The position numbers were made by a program, and so were the translations under genes. From positions 1 to 64,000 of the forward strand of contig JAMFSL010000067.1 of the NCBI GenBank assembly GCA_026225275.1: DNA of 64,000 bases, written 5' to 3'. Positions 26,541 through 36,668 of the stretch are shown in pieces (the first letter of the stretch is position 1; each line of letters opens with the position of its first letter). Origin of the DNA: Puia dinghuensis. Its GTDB lineage: Bacteria > Bacteroidota > Bacteroidia > Chitinophagales > Chitinophagaceae. A model generated the notes under the pieces. It worked only from the letters and a program-made list of their open reading frames with translations. It did no database searches and was not told the DNA's origin.

Positions 26541-28436
26541 ATGCATTATGTTTCTGTTGAGGATCTGACCAAATCATATGGCGTAAAGCCGCTTTTTCAG
26601 CACATTACATTTCATATAGAAGAAGGGGACAAGATCGCGCTTGTCGCCCGCAATGGCAGTGGCAAGTCCACCCTGCTCCGGATCCTTTCCGGCAAAGACA
26701 CTGCGGAAAGCGGTACTGTGTGGATACATAAGGATGTGACCGTAGCCCTGTTCGAACAGGAGCCGGTTTTCAACGAAGAAAAGTCCGTTCTCGACAATAT
26801 TTTCGATCTCAATCATCCTGTCATCAACGCTATCAAGGCCTATGAGGCCGCCAGTGATGCGGAAGACATAGACAAACTGACCGACGCCATCGTCAGGATC
26901 GACGAATTGAACGCCTGGGATTTCGATACCAAGGTCAAACAGATCCTTGGAAAGTTGAATATCCATCATCTCCAGCAGGCGGCCAGTACCCTCTCAGGCG
27001 GTCAGCGAAAAAGAGTAGCCCTGGCCAAAACGCTCATCGACATTGGATTCGAGCACAAACATGTCCTCCTCATTATGGATGAACCGACCAACCACCTCGA
27101 CGTAGAAATGGTGGAGTGGCTGGAGCATTATCTGAACCAGGAAAAAGTGACGCTGCTCCTGGTCACGCATGACCGGTATTTCCTGGATGCGGTAAGCAAT
27201 GAGATCTGGGAAATGGACGGCAGCAATTTATACCCCTATACCGGGGATTACGAAAATTACCTGGAGAAAAAGGCGGCCCGGATCGAGAACGAAACGGCCA
27301 GCATTGACAAAGCCCGCAATACTTATCGTAAAGAGCTGGAATGGATGCGTAAGCAGCCGAAGGCGCGTACCACCAAGAGCAAGAGCCGCCAGGACAACTT
27401 TTACGTTGTAGAGACAAAGGCCAAACAACGCATCGAGGATAACCAGGTAGAGCTGCAAATGAAAATGAACCGCCTGGGTGGGAAGATAGCCGAGCTAAAG
27501 AAAGTAAATAAGAGCTTTGGCGAGAAGGTGATCTTAAAAGGATTCGACTATACCTTTAAAAAGGGAGAGCGGCTGGGCGTCATCGGTAAAAATGGCGTCG
27601 GGAAGTCCACCTTCATCAATATGCTGCAAGGCATCGAACAGCCGGACAGCGGGAAGATCAATATCGGGGAGACGGTGATCTTCGGCAACTATTCCCAGCA
27701 GGGGCTGGTGGTCAAGGAAGACATGCGGGTGATCGAATTCGTCAAGAATATTGCCGAACATTTTCCCCTGGCGGCAGGCGGCTCGCTGAGTGCCGCGCAA
27801 TTCCTCAATCTCTTCCTGTTCCCTCCCGAACAGCAATACACGTATATTTCTAAACTCAGCGGCGGGGAGAAAAGACGGCTGCACCTGTTATCCATCCTCT
27901 TCCGCAATCCGAACTTCCTCGTGCTGGACGAACCTACCAATGACCTGGACCTTCCGACGCTGGGCATTCTCGAAAATTTCCTTAGTGAATACCAAGGTTG
28001 TCTGCTGATCATTTCTCATGACCGTTACTTTATGGACCGGCTGGTAGATCACCTGCTGGTACTGGAAGGAGATGGCCTGGTGAGGGATTTTCCCGGCAAT
28101 TATTCCCAATACCGGGACTGGGTCAGGGACAGAGGAGATCTGGCAGCTTTCCCCAACGAAGAGCCTGCTGCTGCCAAAGCTGCACCTGCCACCTCGGCCC
28201 CCGCCCCTATGGCGGCGAAAAGGCAGCTATCTTATAAAGAAAAAAAAGAATTTGAAACGCTGGAACAGGATATGAGCCGGCTGACGCGGGAAAAGCAGGA
28301 AATCACTGAAAAGCTTAATAGCGGCGGGTCTGCGTCCTTTGACGAACTGCAAAAACTATCCATCCGGATCGGCGAGATTGGACAGATGCTTGACGATAAG
28401 GAATTACGCTGGCTGGAGCTCAGCGAGCAGGCGTAG
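26541..28436 (+). CDS. ABC-F family ATPase (Uup/EttA-like)
   Basis: The 631-residue soluble protein has two ABC ATPase domains and no membrane segments, as in ABC-F translation factors. The first domain has Walker A ARNGSGKST (near 37-45) and signature LSGGQRKR (near 152); the second has GKNGVGKST and LSGGEKRR (near 440). Between them is a basic linker (KPKARTTKSKSR). A C-terminal Ala/Pro stretch leads into a coiled coil (about 555-630), resembling Uup. It may act on ribosomes or DNA repair intermediates. Confidence 0.93.
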   Translation: MHYVSVEDLTKSYGVKPLFQHITFHIEEGDKIALVARNGSGKSTLLRILSGKDTAESGTVWIHKDVTVALFEQEPVFNEEKSVLDNIFDLNHPVINAIKAYEAASDAEDIDKLTDAIVRIDELNAWDFDTKVKQILGKLNIHHLQQAASTLSGGQRKRVALAKTLIDIGFEHKHVLLIMDEPTNHLDVEMVEWLEHYLNQEKVTLLLVTHDRYFLDAVSNEIWEMDGSNLYPYTGDYENYLEKKAARIENETASIDKARNTYRKELEWMRKQPKARTTKSKSRQDNFYVVETKAKQRIEDNQVELQMKMNRLGGKIAELKKVNKSFGEKVILKGFDYTFKKGERLGVIGKNGVGKSTFINMLQGIEQPDSGKINIGETVIFGNYSQQGLVVKEDMRVIEFVKNIAEHFPLAAGGSLSAAQFLNLFLFPPEQQYTYISKLSGGEKRRLHLLSILFRNPNFLVLDEPTNDLDLPTLGILENFLSEYQGCLLIISHDRYFMDRLVDHLLVLEGDGLVRDFPGNYSQYRDWVRDRGDLAAFPNEEPAAAKAAPATSAPAPMAAKRQLSYKEKKEFETLEQDMSRLTREKQEITEKLNSGGSASFDELQKLSIRIGEIGQMLDDKELRWLELSEQA

Positions 28437-28444
28437 GGATAGCG

Positions 28445-28475
28445 TTGGAAATAAAGGGCGAAGCTCCTATATTTG
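28445..28475 (+). promoter_or_regulatory. Promoter of the M28 peptidase gene (TTG-N20-TATATTTG)
   Basis: TTG at 28445-28447 and TATATTTG at 28468-28475 are spaced by 20 nt, matching both elements of the Bacteroidota consensus. The -7 box ends 3 nt before the ATG at 28479. Confidence 0.7.
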
Positions 28476-28478
28476 AGG

Positions 28479-29993
28479 ATGAGAAAGTTTTTATTGCTGC
28501 TTGCCCTGGGCGGCGTCCTTATCGCCCGGGCTCAAAAGATCCCCGATCCCCGTCCTTTCGCCAAAGTGATCACTGCCGAAGAGCTCAAACGACATCTTTA
28601 CATCGTAGCCAGTGCAGACTTCGAAGGCCGTGAGACCGCCATGGAAGGACAGCGCAAAGCGGCTGCCTATATCGAGAACGATTTCAAATCCCTGGGACTT
28701 CTTCCGGGTAACGGCGACGGTTACCAGCTGTATTATCCTGTCTTCCAGGATTCTTTGACAGGGGCAGGGTTGCAAATCAACGGGCAGGCTTTCACCCTCA
28801 ATCAGGATTTTTTCGTCAGCGTCGTCACCAACTATGAGGCTACCCTGACAGGCAGCGAGGTGGTTTTCGCGGGTTACGGTATCAGCGACTCTACACGTGA
28901 CGACTACAAGGGGCTGAATGTCCGTGGCAGGATCGTGCTGGTATTGGGTGGACTGCCGCCGGGAATGCCACAGCCTACCGGCAGGCGAGCCAGGGGAATG
29001 CTCTTTGCCAAGCAGGACGCGGCACAAAAGAACGGCGCAGCCGCCGTCCTGATCCTTCAGGCTGATCCTCCTGCAGCGCTAACAGCTGTTAAGGGCAGCA
29101 CGTCGATCAGTGAATACAAAAGAGGCAACTATCCCAGTAATTTTTATATCACCGAGAAGATTGCCCGCGCGATCGTTGGCAGTGACTTCGATGCGATCAA
29201 ATCCGGTGCTCCGCAGCCTAAGGTTTATATGGCTAATGTGAAAATGGAGGTTCGCAAAAATACGCTTGGGCTGCATAGCAGTGATGTACTTGGTTTCCTG
29301 CCCGGCACCGATCTCAAAGATCAGATCGTCGTGCTATCCGCGCACTATGACCACCTGGGTAAAAAGAATGGCGATATCTATTATGGCGCCGACGACGATG
29401 GTTCCGGAACCGTCAGCATCCTCGAGCTTGCAGCGGCCTTCGTGAAAGCAAAAGCTGCCGGCAAGGGTCCCCGTCGCAGCATTCTCTTCCTCGCGAACTC
29501 AGGCGAAGAAGAAGGCCTCTGGGGCTCTCAATACTATACCGATCACCCCACCTACCCTCTTGACCATACCACGGTGGACCTCAATATCGATATGATCGGT
29601 CGTATCGACCCCAACCGTAAACAAGGCGATTCGACCAACTACGTATATGTGGTGGGCAGCGACAAATTGTCTACCGACCTCAAGCCGATCAGTGAAGGCA
29701 ACAATAAAAAATATTCCAGGCTCGAGCTGGACTATAAATTTGACGACCCCAACGATCCCGACAGGATCTATTACCGCAGCGATCATTTCAATTTCGCCCG
29801 TAAAGGTGTGCCCATCATCTTTTACTTCGACGGCATCCATGCCGACTATCACAGGCCGACGGATACGCCGGATAAGATCAATTATGATATCCTGGAGAAG
29901 AGGGCCCGTTTCGTGTTCTTTACGGCATGGGAAATGGCTGACCGCGATGATATGGTGAAACGGGATATTGCGCTGCCGCCTATGAGCCGGTAG
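28479..29993 (+). CDS. M28 family zinc metallopeptidase
   Basis: The 504-residue protein has a signal peptide (MRKFLLLLALGGVLIARAQ), an inserted protease-associated-like domain (about 130-265) and an M28 catalytic domain. Zinc ligands and active-site residues are visible: VVLSAHYDHLG, YYGADDDGSGTVS, ANSGEEEGLWGS, LNIDMIGR and FDGIHADYHRPTDTPDKI. It is likely an exported aminopeptidase. ATG 28479 starts the signal peptide; the in-frame TTG at 28473 lies within the -7 box. Confidence 0.93.
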   Translation: MRKFLLLLALGGVLIARAQKIPDPRPFAKVITAEELKRHLYIVASADFEGRETAMEGQRKAAAYIENDFKSLGLLPGNGDGYQLYYPVFQDSLTGAGLQINGQAFTLNQDFFVSVVTNYEATLTGSEVVFAGYGISDSTRDDYKGLNVRGRIVLVLGGLPPGMPQPTGRRARGMLFAKQDAAQKNGAAAVLILQADPPAALTAVKGSTSISEYKRGNYPSNFYITEKIARAIVGSDFDAIKSGAPQPKVYMANVKMEVRKNTLGLHSSDVLGFLPGTDLKDQIVVLSAHYDHLGKKNGDIYYGADDDGSGTVSILELAAAFVKAKAAGKGPRRSILFLANSGEEEGLWGSQYYTDHPTYPLDHTTVDLNIDMIGRIDPNRKQGDSTNYVYVVGSDKLSTDLKPISEGNNKKYSRLELDYKFDDPNDPDRIYYRSDHFNFARKGVPIIFYFDGIHADYHRPTDTPDKINYDILEKRARFVFFTAWEMADRDDMVKRDIALPPMSR

Positions 29994-29994
29994 T

Positions 29995-30942
29995 CTACTT
30001 AATGATCTTGTAACACCAACGAAATAGCTTGCCCTGGAAGTCGAACGGAGTGGTGGCTTTCGTGATGTCCCTGATCGAGGTGGCGGCTATCTTGTCCGCC
30101 TCCAGTTGAAATTTGCGATAGTTCGTGCTGAAATACAAAGTACCGCCTGCCTTCATGGCACGAAGCGTTTTATTGATCAGTTCCGCATGGTCCCGTTGGA
30201 TATCCAGGAAGTCTTTCATCCTTTTGCTGTTACTGAAGGTGGGTGGGTCGAGGATGACAAGGTCATAGCTCGCGGCCGGGACTTCATCCAGCCATTGCAG
30301 CACATCGGCATGGATAAACTGCCGGGTCCCAGGGTTGACGGGTACGTTCAGTGCCATATTCTCTTCTGCCCAGGTCAGATAAGTCTTCGACAAGTCCACA
30401 GAATCGACTTGCGCTGCGCCGCCTGCTGCAGCATAGACAGAGAACGAACCCGTATAACAGAACAGGTTCAGCACGCGCCGGCCGGCGGCCTCCTCGCGCA
30501 CCATACCCCTCGTGACGCGATGGTCCAGGAAAAGCCCTGTATCGAGGTAATCCGTCAGGTTGACCCTGAAGGAAAGTCCCGCCTCGCGCACCTCAAAAAA
30601 TTCCTGCTCGCCGGCCAGCTTTTCATATTGGTCCAGCCGTCCTGCCTTTCGTCTGCGCTGACGGAAATAGATCCTGTCGTCCGGCACGTCCAGTAGGCCA
30701 CTGATAACCGGCACACAACTTTCGAGCCATGCCTCATGCTCTTCTTCGCTCATCCCATGCCGTCGCTGGTATTCGGCCAGGTACACCTTGTCTTCGTACA
30801 ATTCGATGCAAAAAGGGAATTCGGGCAGATCGTGATCGTATATACGATAACAGGTAATGCCCTGACGTTTGGCCAGTTTACTAATATGACGGAACATCTT
30901 GAGCAGCCTGTTGCGGAACATCTGCAGCTTTTCTTCATTCAT
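29995..30942 (-). CDS. Class I SAM-dependent methyltransferase, RlmK/RlmI-like
   Basis: The 315-residue protein resembles the C-terminal (RlmK) half of the 23S rRNA methyltransferase RlmKL. It has an N-terminal substrate region (YRIYDHDLPEFPFCIELYED), then TGLFLDHRVTRGMV, the SAM loop NLFCYTGSFSVYAA (about 163-176), the acidic DLSKTYLTWAEENM, and ILDPPTFSNSKRMKDFLDI with the catalytic DPP motif. In E. coli this domain makes m7G2069 in 23S rRNA; the substrate here is inferred. Its ATG overlaps the MFS stop by 4 bp, so it is the second gene of that operon. Confidence 0.88.
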   Translation of the reverse strand: MNEEKLQMFRNRLLKMFRHISKLAKRQGITCYRIYDHDLPEFPFCIELYEDKVYLAEYQRRHGMSEEEHEAWLESCVPVISGLLDVPDDRIYFRQRRRKAGRLDQYEKLAGEQEFFEVREAGLSFRVNLTDYLDTGLFLDHRVTRGMVREEAAGRRVLNLFCYTGSFSVYAAAGGAAQVDSVDLSKTYLTWAEENMALNVPVNPGTRQFIHADVLQWLDEVPAASYDLVILDPPTFSNSKRMKDFLDIQRDHAELINKTLRAMKAGGTLYFSTNYRKFQLEADKIAATSIRDITKATTPFDFQGKLFRWCYKIIK

Positions 30943-32174
30943 AGGCCGGCGTTTTGGCTTGATTCAAAGGCCAATGTTTTGGCTTGTCGTAAATTTCTAT
31001 ATCCCAGGGCCGCTATCACACACCCGCCACCGACAATCCACCACAGGACCCTGAAACCGGCCCGCTGCGCCACCTCGGCGCCTACCGAAGGGCCTATCAC
31101 CTGGGCGGTGGACCAGGCAATCGTGTACAGCCCTGCATATTGTCCCCGATTCGATGGAGACGTCCGGGATATCCAGAAGGAATTCATAAAGGGAAAACAC
31201 ATCATCTCGCCCATCGTCGCCAGGATCATGCAAAAGAAAGCGAGGAATATCGACAGCGGTAACAGATCCAACAATATATAAGACAAGCTTACGCAGCAGA
31301 CACCATAAAAAATATAGAACATATTTTCCCTTCTCCCTTCCATTTTGAAGACCAGCACCATTTCGAAGATGGCGATCAGCAGTCCGTTCACCGTCATGAT
31401 CAGCCCGATCTTATATTCGGGAAGGTGCAGCACCCGTTTGTAAAAAAGCGGCAGGGTGGAAAACACCTGGAAGAAGCAGCTGGCGAACAGGATCGTGCAG
31501 GCAATGAACCCAAGGTAGGTCTTATCACGGTAAGCCGACAGCGCGGGCATGCCTGCCGCCTTCTCCCGATGATGAGCGGGGATCGCCGCCGGATGTAAAA
31601 AAATCCTCAGCAGCAGCACAGCCAGCAGGTTCGTGCAGCCGTCCACCCAGAACAACAGATGGTAATTGATAGAGGCCAGGATACCGCCCAGTGCGCCGCC
31701 AACCGCCCAGCCCAGGTTAATGGCCAGCCGGTTGAGTGAAAATGACCGGGTCCTGTTCTCTTCTTTACTATAGGTGGCGACCGCCGTCGAATTGGCCGGC
31801 CGGAAAGCATCATTTACTACACTTAACAGGAAGGCACAACCGCAAATGCCGGGGTAGCTCCTCATTTGACCAAGGATGATGAACATGATACCGCCGCCGG
31901 CGAGGGCTACCAGCTGTACCCGGTGGAATCCCCATCGGTCAGTCAGTCTGCCGCCGAGAAATCCGCCGCAAACGGCCCCGAGACCGAAAATACCCATTAC
32001 CACTCCCGCCTGGGCGATACTGTAGCCCATGGAAGGCTGGGTAAGGTAAATGGTCAGAAAAGGGATGACCATGGTGCCGCTACGGTTGACTAGCATCACC
32101 AGGCATAACAGCCACGTCGACCTGGACAGCCCACTATATGCCTCTTTATATAAAGCAAGGGTTTTTGTCACCAT
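30939..32174 (-). CDS. MFS transporter (MdtH-like)
   Basis: The 411-residue protein has about 12 hydrophobic helices. The first-half loop motif GGRLTDRWGFHRV and the NRLAINLGWAVGGALGG segment of helix 5 place it with drug:proton antiporter-like MFS proteins. The substrate is unknown. A perfect -7 box TACATTTG on the minus strand (32180-32187) ends 5 nt before the ATG. It is followed by the RlmK-like gene with a 4-bp overlap. Confidence 0.88.
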   Translation of the reverse strand: MVTKTLALYKEAYSGLSRSTWLLCLVMLVNRSGTMVIPFLTIYLTQPSMGYSIAQAGVVMGIFGLGAVCGGFLGGRLTDRWGFHRVQLVALAGGGIMFIILGQMRSYPGICGCAFLLSVVNDAFRPANSTAVATYSKEENRTRSFSLNRLAINLGWAVGGALGGILASINYHLLFWVDGCTNLLAVLLLRIFLHPAAIPAHHREKAAGMPALSAYRDKTYLGFIACTILFASCFFQVFSTLPLFYKRVLHLPEYKIGLIMTVNGLLIAIFEMVLVFKMEGRRENMFYIFYGVCCVSLSYILLDLLPLSIFLAFFCMILATMGEMMCFPFMNSFWISRTSPSNRGQYAGLYTIAWSTAQVIGPSVGAEVAQRAGFRVLWWIVGGGCVIAALGYRNLRQAKTLAFESSQNAGL

Positions 32175-32179
32175 GTCCG

Positions 32180-32187
32180 CAAATGTA
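32180..32187 (-). promoter_or_regulatory. -7 promoter box (TACATTTG) for the MFS/methyltransferase operon
   Basis: CAAATGTA on the plus strand is TACATTTG on the minus strand and ends 5 nt before the MFS start codon. Confidence 0.55.
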
Positions 32188-32240
32188 CGGACCGGCGCCC
32201 TAATTAACGGCTATGCTCCGTTAAGCCCCATGACAAACCG

Positions 32241-32921
32241 CTATAAACCACCGAAAACTTTCTTCAGCAGGGCATCCGCCTGTCCGGCCGGATTCGCCCG
32301 GATAGCCTTTTCCTCGACAGCTACATAAAAGAATACGCCATCGAGCGCCTTGCCCGTCACGTAGGCGGGGAGATCGGGATTCATTCTCTTCTGAAAGGGA
32401 ATTTTATTGTATGCATCGACTACCGTTTTCCAGGATTGGGTAGCTCCTACTTTGTCCAATGAATTACTGATCACCGGAAGAAAGGCAGCTGTCAGCTGAA
32501 CGGAAGTCGTTTTTTGAAGGTACTGGGTAGCGGCAGTATTGGATCCTCTCAGGATGTTGATGCCATCCATGACACTCATATTCTTAATCGCATTTAAAAA
32601 GATAGGGGCGGCGGATTTGGCGGCATCTTCGGCAGCACGGTTAAAGTCCAAAATGGCCTTGTCCACCTGCGCGCCGAAACCGGCTTTCCGCAATGTCGAC
32701 TCCATTTTGGCTGCTTCAGGAGGAAAGAGAATTTTCACGGCCGCATCTTTGAAAAACCCATCGACAGCGGACAATTGCTCGGTGCTTTTCTGCGTACCCT
32801 TCGATAGGGCAGCTTTCAGGCCGGAAACGATATCATCAGAACTAAGCCCTGCGCCAAGCTGCGCATGTACCAGGGAAACGGAAAGGAAAGACAATACAAG
32901 GACGGAAAAAAGTCGCTTCAT
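32241..32921 (-). CDS. DUF4197 domain secreted protein
   Basis: The 226-residue protein has a signal peptide ([20 protein letters not shown]) and a helical DUF4197 domain. Family segments are [58 protein letters not shown] and [19 protein letters not shown]. The function of the family is unknown. It is a single gene, 66 bp from the MFS start and divergent from the FKBP gene. Confidence 0.9.
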   Translation of the reverse strand: MKRLFSVLVLSFLSVSLVHAQLGAGLSSDDIVSGLKAALSKGTQKSTEQLSAVDGFFKDAAVKILFPPEAAKMESTLRKAGFGAQVDKAILDFNRAAEDAAKSAAPIFLNAIKNMSVMDGINILRGSNTAATQYLQKTTSVQLTAAFLPVISNSLDKVGATQSWKTVVDAYNKIPFQKRMNPDLPAYVTGKALDGVFFYVAVEEKAIRANPAGQADALLKKVFGGL

Positions 32922-33015
32922 ACAGGATATTTTAGCTTTAGGATTGAAGCCTAAAAGTAATGTAAAAACTGATAAATATGTGTTAATCCCCCATTATCGT
33001 ATTACTGGCCCGGAA

Positions 33016-33049
33016 TTTGACTCCGGTCGGGCAAATAACCCTATTTTTG
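33016..33049 (+). promoter_or_regulatory. Promoter of the FKBP gene (TTTG-N22-TATTTTTG)
   Basis: TTTG at 33016-33019 and TATTTTTG at 33042-33049 fit the -33/-7 consensus with 22-nt spacing. The leader to ATG 33067 is short, about 12 nt. Confidence 0.65.
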
Positions 33050-33066
33050 CGTCTCAAAATATAACA

Positions 33067-33867
33067 ATGAACGTTAGCAAAACCATTTTCGCCTCTGCCT
33101 TTGGGCTGTCAGCGGCACTCTCTGTCCCCGCACAGACGACCCCGCCAAAAACGACGACGGCCGCCCATAAACCGGGCACCGGCCCCGCCCCTGTTGCGCT
33201 GAAAACGACACAGGACTCCCTGAGCTATGCCATCGGCCTCAGCGTAGCCAACTTCTACAAGCAGCAGAACATTACCAATGTAAATACAGCCATGGTGACC
33301 CGCGCCATCAATGATGTCAACAGGAAGAACAAGCCGTTGCTCGACGAACAGCAGGCCCAGACAGTTCTCGTCAATTATATGCAAAAGGCCCAGTCCGAAA
33401 AGGCATCGGGCAATAAAAAGCTCGGACTTGAATTCCTGGCTGCCAATAAGAGCAAGCCCGGCGTCCTGACCCGCCCCAGTGGTCTGCAATATATGGTAGA
33501 GAAACAAGGCACTGGTCCCAAACCCGCGCTAACGGACATGGTCAGAGTTCATTACCATGGTACGCTGATCGACGGCAAAGTATTCGACAGCTCTGTAGAA
33601 AGAGGACAGCCCATCGAGCTGAATGTCAACGGTGTCATTCCCGGTTGGACGGAAGCCCTGCAGCTGATGCCGGTCGGCAGCAAATGGAAGTTATTCATCC
33701 CTGCAGATCTGGCCTATGGCGACCGTCAGGCAGGACCGATGATCGCTCCCGGATCTACGCTGGTTTTTGAAGTAGAGCTGCTGGATATCGTCAAGCCCGG
33801 AGCCAAGGATGCTGCGCCAGCGCCGGATTCTTTGTCTTCAAAGCCTGACAGCACGAGCAAGCAATAA
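33067..33867 (+). CDS. FKBP-type peptidyl-prolyl cis-trans isomerase, exported
   Basis: The 266-residue protein has a signal peptide (about 1-22), an N-terminal helical FKBP_N dimerisation domain (about 50-130, [17 protein letters not shown]), and a C-terminal FKBP domain (about 140-245) with [36 protein letters not shown] and [10 protein letters not shown]. It is a periplasmic folding helper of the FkpA/Mip type. The tail is Ser/Pro/Asp-rich. A strong terminator follows. The ATG at 33067 is set by the promoter 17 nt upstream. Confidence 0.93.
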   Translation: MNVSKTIFASAFGLSAALSVPAQTTPPKTTTAAHKPGTGPAPVALKTTQDSLSYAIGLSVANFYKQQNITNVNTAMVTRAINDVNRKNKPLLDEQQAQTVLVNYMQKAQSEKASGNKKLGLEFLAANKSKPGVLTRPSGLQYMVEKQGTGPKPALTDMVRVHYHGTLIDGKVFDSSVERGQPIELNVNGVIPGWTEALQLMPVGSKWKLFIPADLAYGDRQAGPMIAPGSTLVFEVELLDIVKPGAKDAAPAPDSLSSKPDSTSKQ

Positions 33868-33895
33868 TAGATTTTCATATCAGCTGATATACGGA

Positions 33896-33920
33896 GCCGG
33901 GCGGATCGCCCGGCTTTTTT
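33896..33920 (+). terminator. Intrinsic terminator after the FKBP gene
   Basis: GCCGGGCG and CGCCCGGC form an 8-bp perfect stem with a GAT loop, followed by TTTTTT. Confidence 0.9.
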
Positions 33921-33938
33921 CATTTTCGGCTTTTCAGC

Positions 33939-36599
33939 TTACTTCACCAGCTTTTCAGCCCGGAAAAGGTTGTCGGCGGATTGCAGGATCTTTGCCTTCA
34001 GCTTGGGGTTATAATCCGGGTGCTGCCGCAAAAAATTGCGGACGACGGCCGCCGACGTTGCTGTCTGGTACCAGCCCAGGCTGGCCCCCAGCCAGCTCTG
34101 AGGAAAGAACACATCGCCGGTGCGTTGAATGTCTTCCAGCCAGTCCAGAGTCTGAGGTAAATATTTTTCTGAAGCCGCAGTCCGCAGGGGGTGATGCAGA
34201 TAGGACAAGGCCGATAATACCCATGCCTCTTTGCGGCGGGCCTCTGGTGTCGACAAGGTAGCAAAATACCGATCTCTTTCTGCTGCATCATTCGATAAGG
34301 AAGGCAGGAGGTATTGTAATCGCTCTTTGCGGTCCTTGTTCGAAATACGCCGTATTTGTTCTTGCAGGATATCGCTATAATTGGGATAAGCCCGGAGCGC
34401 CAATGCTGTCGCCAGGCTCGTATAATCATCTTCTGACAATTTCACGCCAGCCGGCGGCTGGCTGCTCTTCCAGATGGCAAAGAGTGTGTCCTGGCCGTCT
34501 TTGGTCAAGACGATATTGCTAAAGGTCCTGAATAGCAATTTCTTTTCATTGGGTGTCTGTGCATGTTCCATAGCCTGCCAGCAATCTTGTTGCAGGCCTT
34601 CTGCCAGTGAATCCCGGCTTGCCGTTGGGAGGAAACGCCAGAAGATCGAGCCGATCTGGTCCAATAAGATATTGAGATCGAGTTCTTCCGTTTCCCCGGA
34701 CAAGGCCCCGCGATCCCAGGCCAGCAATTGGCGGGGGGTGATGGATTGCCCATTCAGCATATTCTCGTACAGATTGATATAGGCGGACGCACGCATGAGC
34801 GGGGTAGCGGTTCCGGGTCCGGCGATGGCGCTGGCGGGGGCAAGGCCTCCTTTGCCGGATAGCCATGCCAGCGAATGCGGATCTACCGGGAACACTCCAT
34901 AGCCCTGACCTCCGGCATTGAACAAGACGCATAATGGCTTTTCTTTTCCGTCTGCCGCCGTCAGCCGGACGGAGGCCGCGTTCACATTGACCGTCAGATC
35001 CTCTACTCTGTCCGCATAGACCAACGCAACGTCGAACACCTGGGGCCAAACTCTGGCCGACCCGTCTTCCCCGCGCTGGCGGATGACGAAGTCGGTGATT
35101 TTCCCGCCTGCTTCCTGGACATGGTAACCGAACTGCGGTCTGCCGGTACCGTTGACCCAAATCTCGTCAAAGGCCGCCAGGTTGGCGGCCGTGTGCCCCT
35201 GCAGCGCCGCAATGAGGTCAGGCCAGGAAGCATTTCCGCCGGCATATTTTGCCAGATAATCCCTGAGCCCTGCCTGGAAAGCATCGGCGCCGATCAACCG
35301 TTCCAGCTGACGCATGACGATCGGCGCTTTGTTGTAAATGATATTGCCGTACAGGGAACCAGCCTCCTGTAAATTGTCCAGATGCTGGCGGATGGGATTC
35401 GCGCCTTCCGTCCTGTCTACACTATAGGCCGCCGGATAGTGGGCAGTCAGGAATTTCAGGTCGTAATTATTGTCCGGCAGCGTGATGCTGCTGATCTTAT
35501 CCGCCATAAAATTGGCAAACACCTCCTTCATCCACACATCGTTGAACCATGTCATCGTCACCATGTCGCCAAACCACATGTGAGCGGTTTCATGCGACAG
35601 GAGATTGGAACGCCCGATGAACTGCTCACGGGTGGCGCCGGAGTCGAGGAAGAGGCTGCTGGCTTTGTACTGAATGGCTCCTACATGCTCCATACCTCCA
35701 AACTGGAAATCGGGTATGGCGACAAAGCCGAATTTTTGAAAGGGATAGGCGATGCCGGTATATTGCTGCATGAACTGCAAGGCCTGTCCTTCGATGCGGA
35801 AAATAGAGTCCAGGCTCAGTCCGATCTTGGTACTGTCTGTTTCACGGTAAAAGAAGTGCATGTTCCGGCCGTCTACATCTCTGGCGACATCGGTAAAATG
35901 TCCGGCTACGAAAGAGAAAAGATAGGTGCTGATCTTGTCCGAAGGCCGAAAATGCAGGCTGCAGCTATCGCCAGCCGTGATGGAGTCCTGCAGTAAACCG
36001 TTGCCCATAGCCTTCCAGCCTGCGGGAATAACGAGAGATAAGGTGAAGACTGCTTTCAGATCCGGCTGGTCAAAACAGGGGAACAGTGTCCGCGCTCTGT
36101 CGGGCACCAGTAAAGTATATAGAAAATCAGTGTTTCGGTTCAAGGCCGCATTCCCGGCGGTAAAGCTTAGTTCGACGGTATTGGCGCCAGGCCGGAGCAG
36201 CGTGGGATCCAACAAAAGGTGTTCATTAGTGTATTTTACCGGCGTCTGTCGCCCATTTATTTGTAAGGCGGAAACGGGAGACGTGTTTTTAAAATCCAGC
36301 AGCAGGGGCGTGTTGCCTTTCGGTATCCCTTCCAGTAGGAATGACAGGCTTTCCACGCCCGTGACGGCCGCCTGGCGGTCGGCAGGGATGCGGAAATGTA
36401 GGGCATAGCGGATGTCCTTCAGGTGGCGGCTGCGGTAAACGGCCAAGGCATGAGAGACACCCGCCTGTGAAATCAAGTCCGGGGAACCCGGGGGCGAGTC
36501 CGGGGAACCGGGGGGGTGGTCGGGAATTGTCTGGGCTATCAGTGGTAAATAAAGGAAAAAGCTAATAATCGCCGGCAGCAGGGCCTGAACAATACGCAT
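33939..36599 (-). CDS. M1 family zinc aminopeptidase
   Basis: The 886-residue exported protein has a signal peptide and the M1 architecture: N-terminal beta-saddle, thermolysin-like catalytic domain and long helical C-terminus. The substrate motif GGMEHVGAIQ lies near residue 303 (usual GxMEN). The zinc site is HETAH near 335 followed 18 residues later by the glutamate in KEVFANFM. It trims N-terminal residues from peptides in the periplasm or outside. A Pro/Gly-rich repeat (PPGSPDSPPGSPD) follows the signal peptide. It is convergent with the FKBP gene. Confidence 0.95.
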   Translation of the reverse strand: MRIVQALLPAIISFFLYLPLIAQTIPDHPPGSPDSPPGSPDLISQAGVSHALAVYRSRHLKDIRYALHFRIPADRQAAVTGVESLSFLLEGIPKGNTPLLLDFKNTSPVSALQINGRQTPVKYTNEHLLLDPTLLRPGANTVELSFTAGNAALNRNTDFLYTLLVPDRARTLFPCFDQPDLKAVFTLSLVIPAGWKAMGNGLLQDSITAGDSCSLHFRPSDKISTYLFSFVAGHFTDVARDVDGRNMHFFYRETDSTKIGLSLDSIFRIEGQALQFMQQYTGIAYPFQKFGFVAIPDFQFGGMEHVGAIQYKASSLFLDSGATREQFIGRSNLLSHETAHMWFGDMVTMTWFNDVWMKEVFANFMADKISSITLPDNNYDLKFLTAHYPAAYSVDRTEGANPIRQHLDNLQEAGSLYGNIIYNKAPIVMRQLERLIGADAFQAGLRDYLAKYAGGNASWPDLIAALQGHTAANLAAFDEIWVNGTGRPQFGYHVQEAGGKITDFVIRQRGEDGSARVWPQVFDVALVYADRVEDLTVNVNAASVRLTAADGKEKPLCVLFNAGGQGYGVFPVDPHSLAWLSGKGGLAPASAIAGPGTATPLMRASAYINLYENMLNGQSITPRQLLAWDRGALSGETEELDLNILLDQIGSIFWRFLPTASRDSLAEGLQQDCWQAMEHAQTPNEKKLLFRTFSNIVLTKDGQDTLFAIWKSSQPPAGVKLSEDDYTSLATALALRAYPNYSDILQEQIRRISNKDRKERLQYLLPSLSNDAAERDRYFATLSTPEARRKEAWVLSALSYLHHPLRTAASEKYLPQTLDWLEDIQRTGDVFFPQSWLGASLGWYQTATSAAVVRNFLRQHPDYNPKLKAKILQSADNLFRAEKLVK

Positions 36600-36668
36600 G
36601 ACGGATATTTAAGACAGGAAAATACACCATTCTCTTTAATATTTTGTCAGGTATGAGTATATTGTCAT

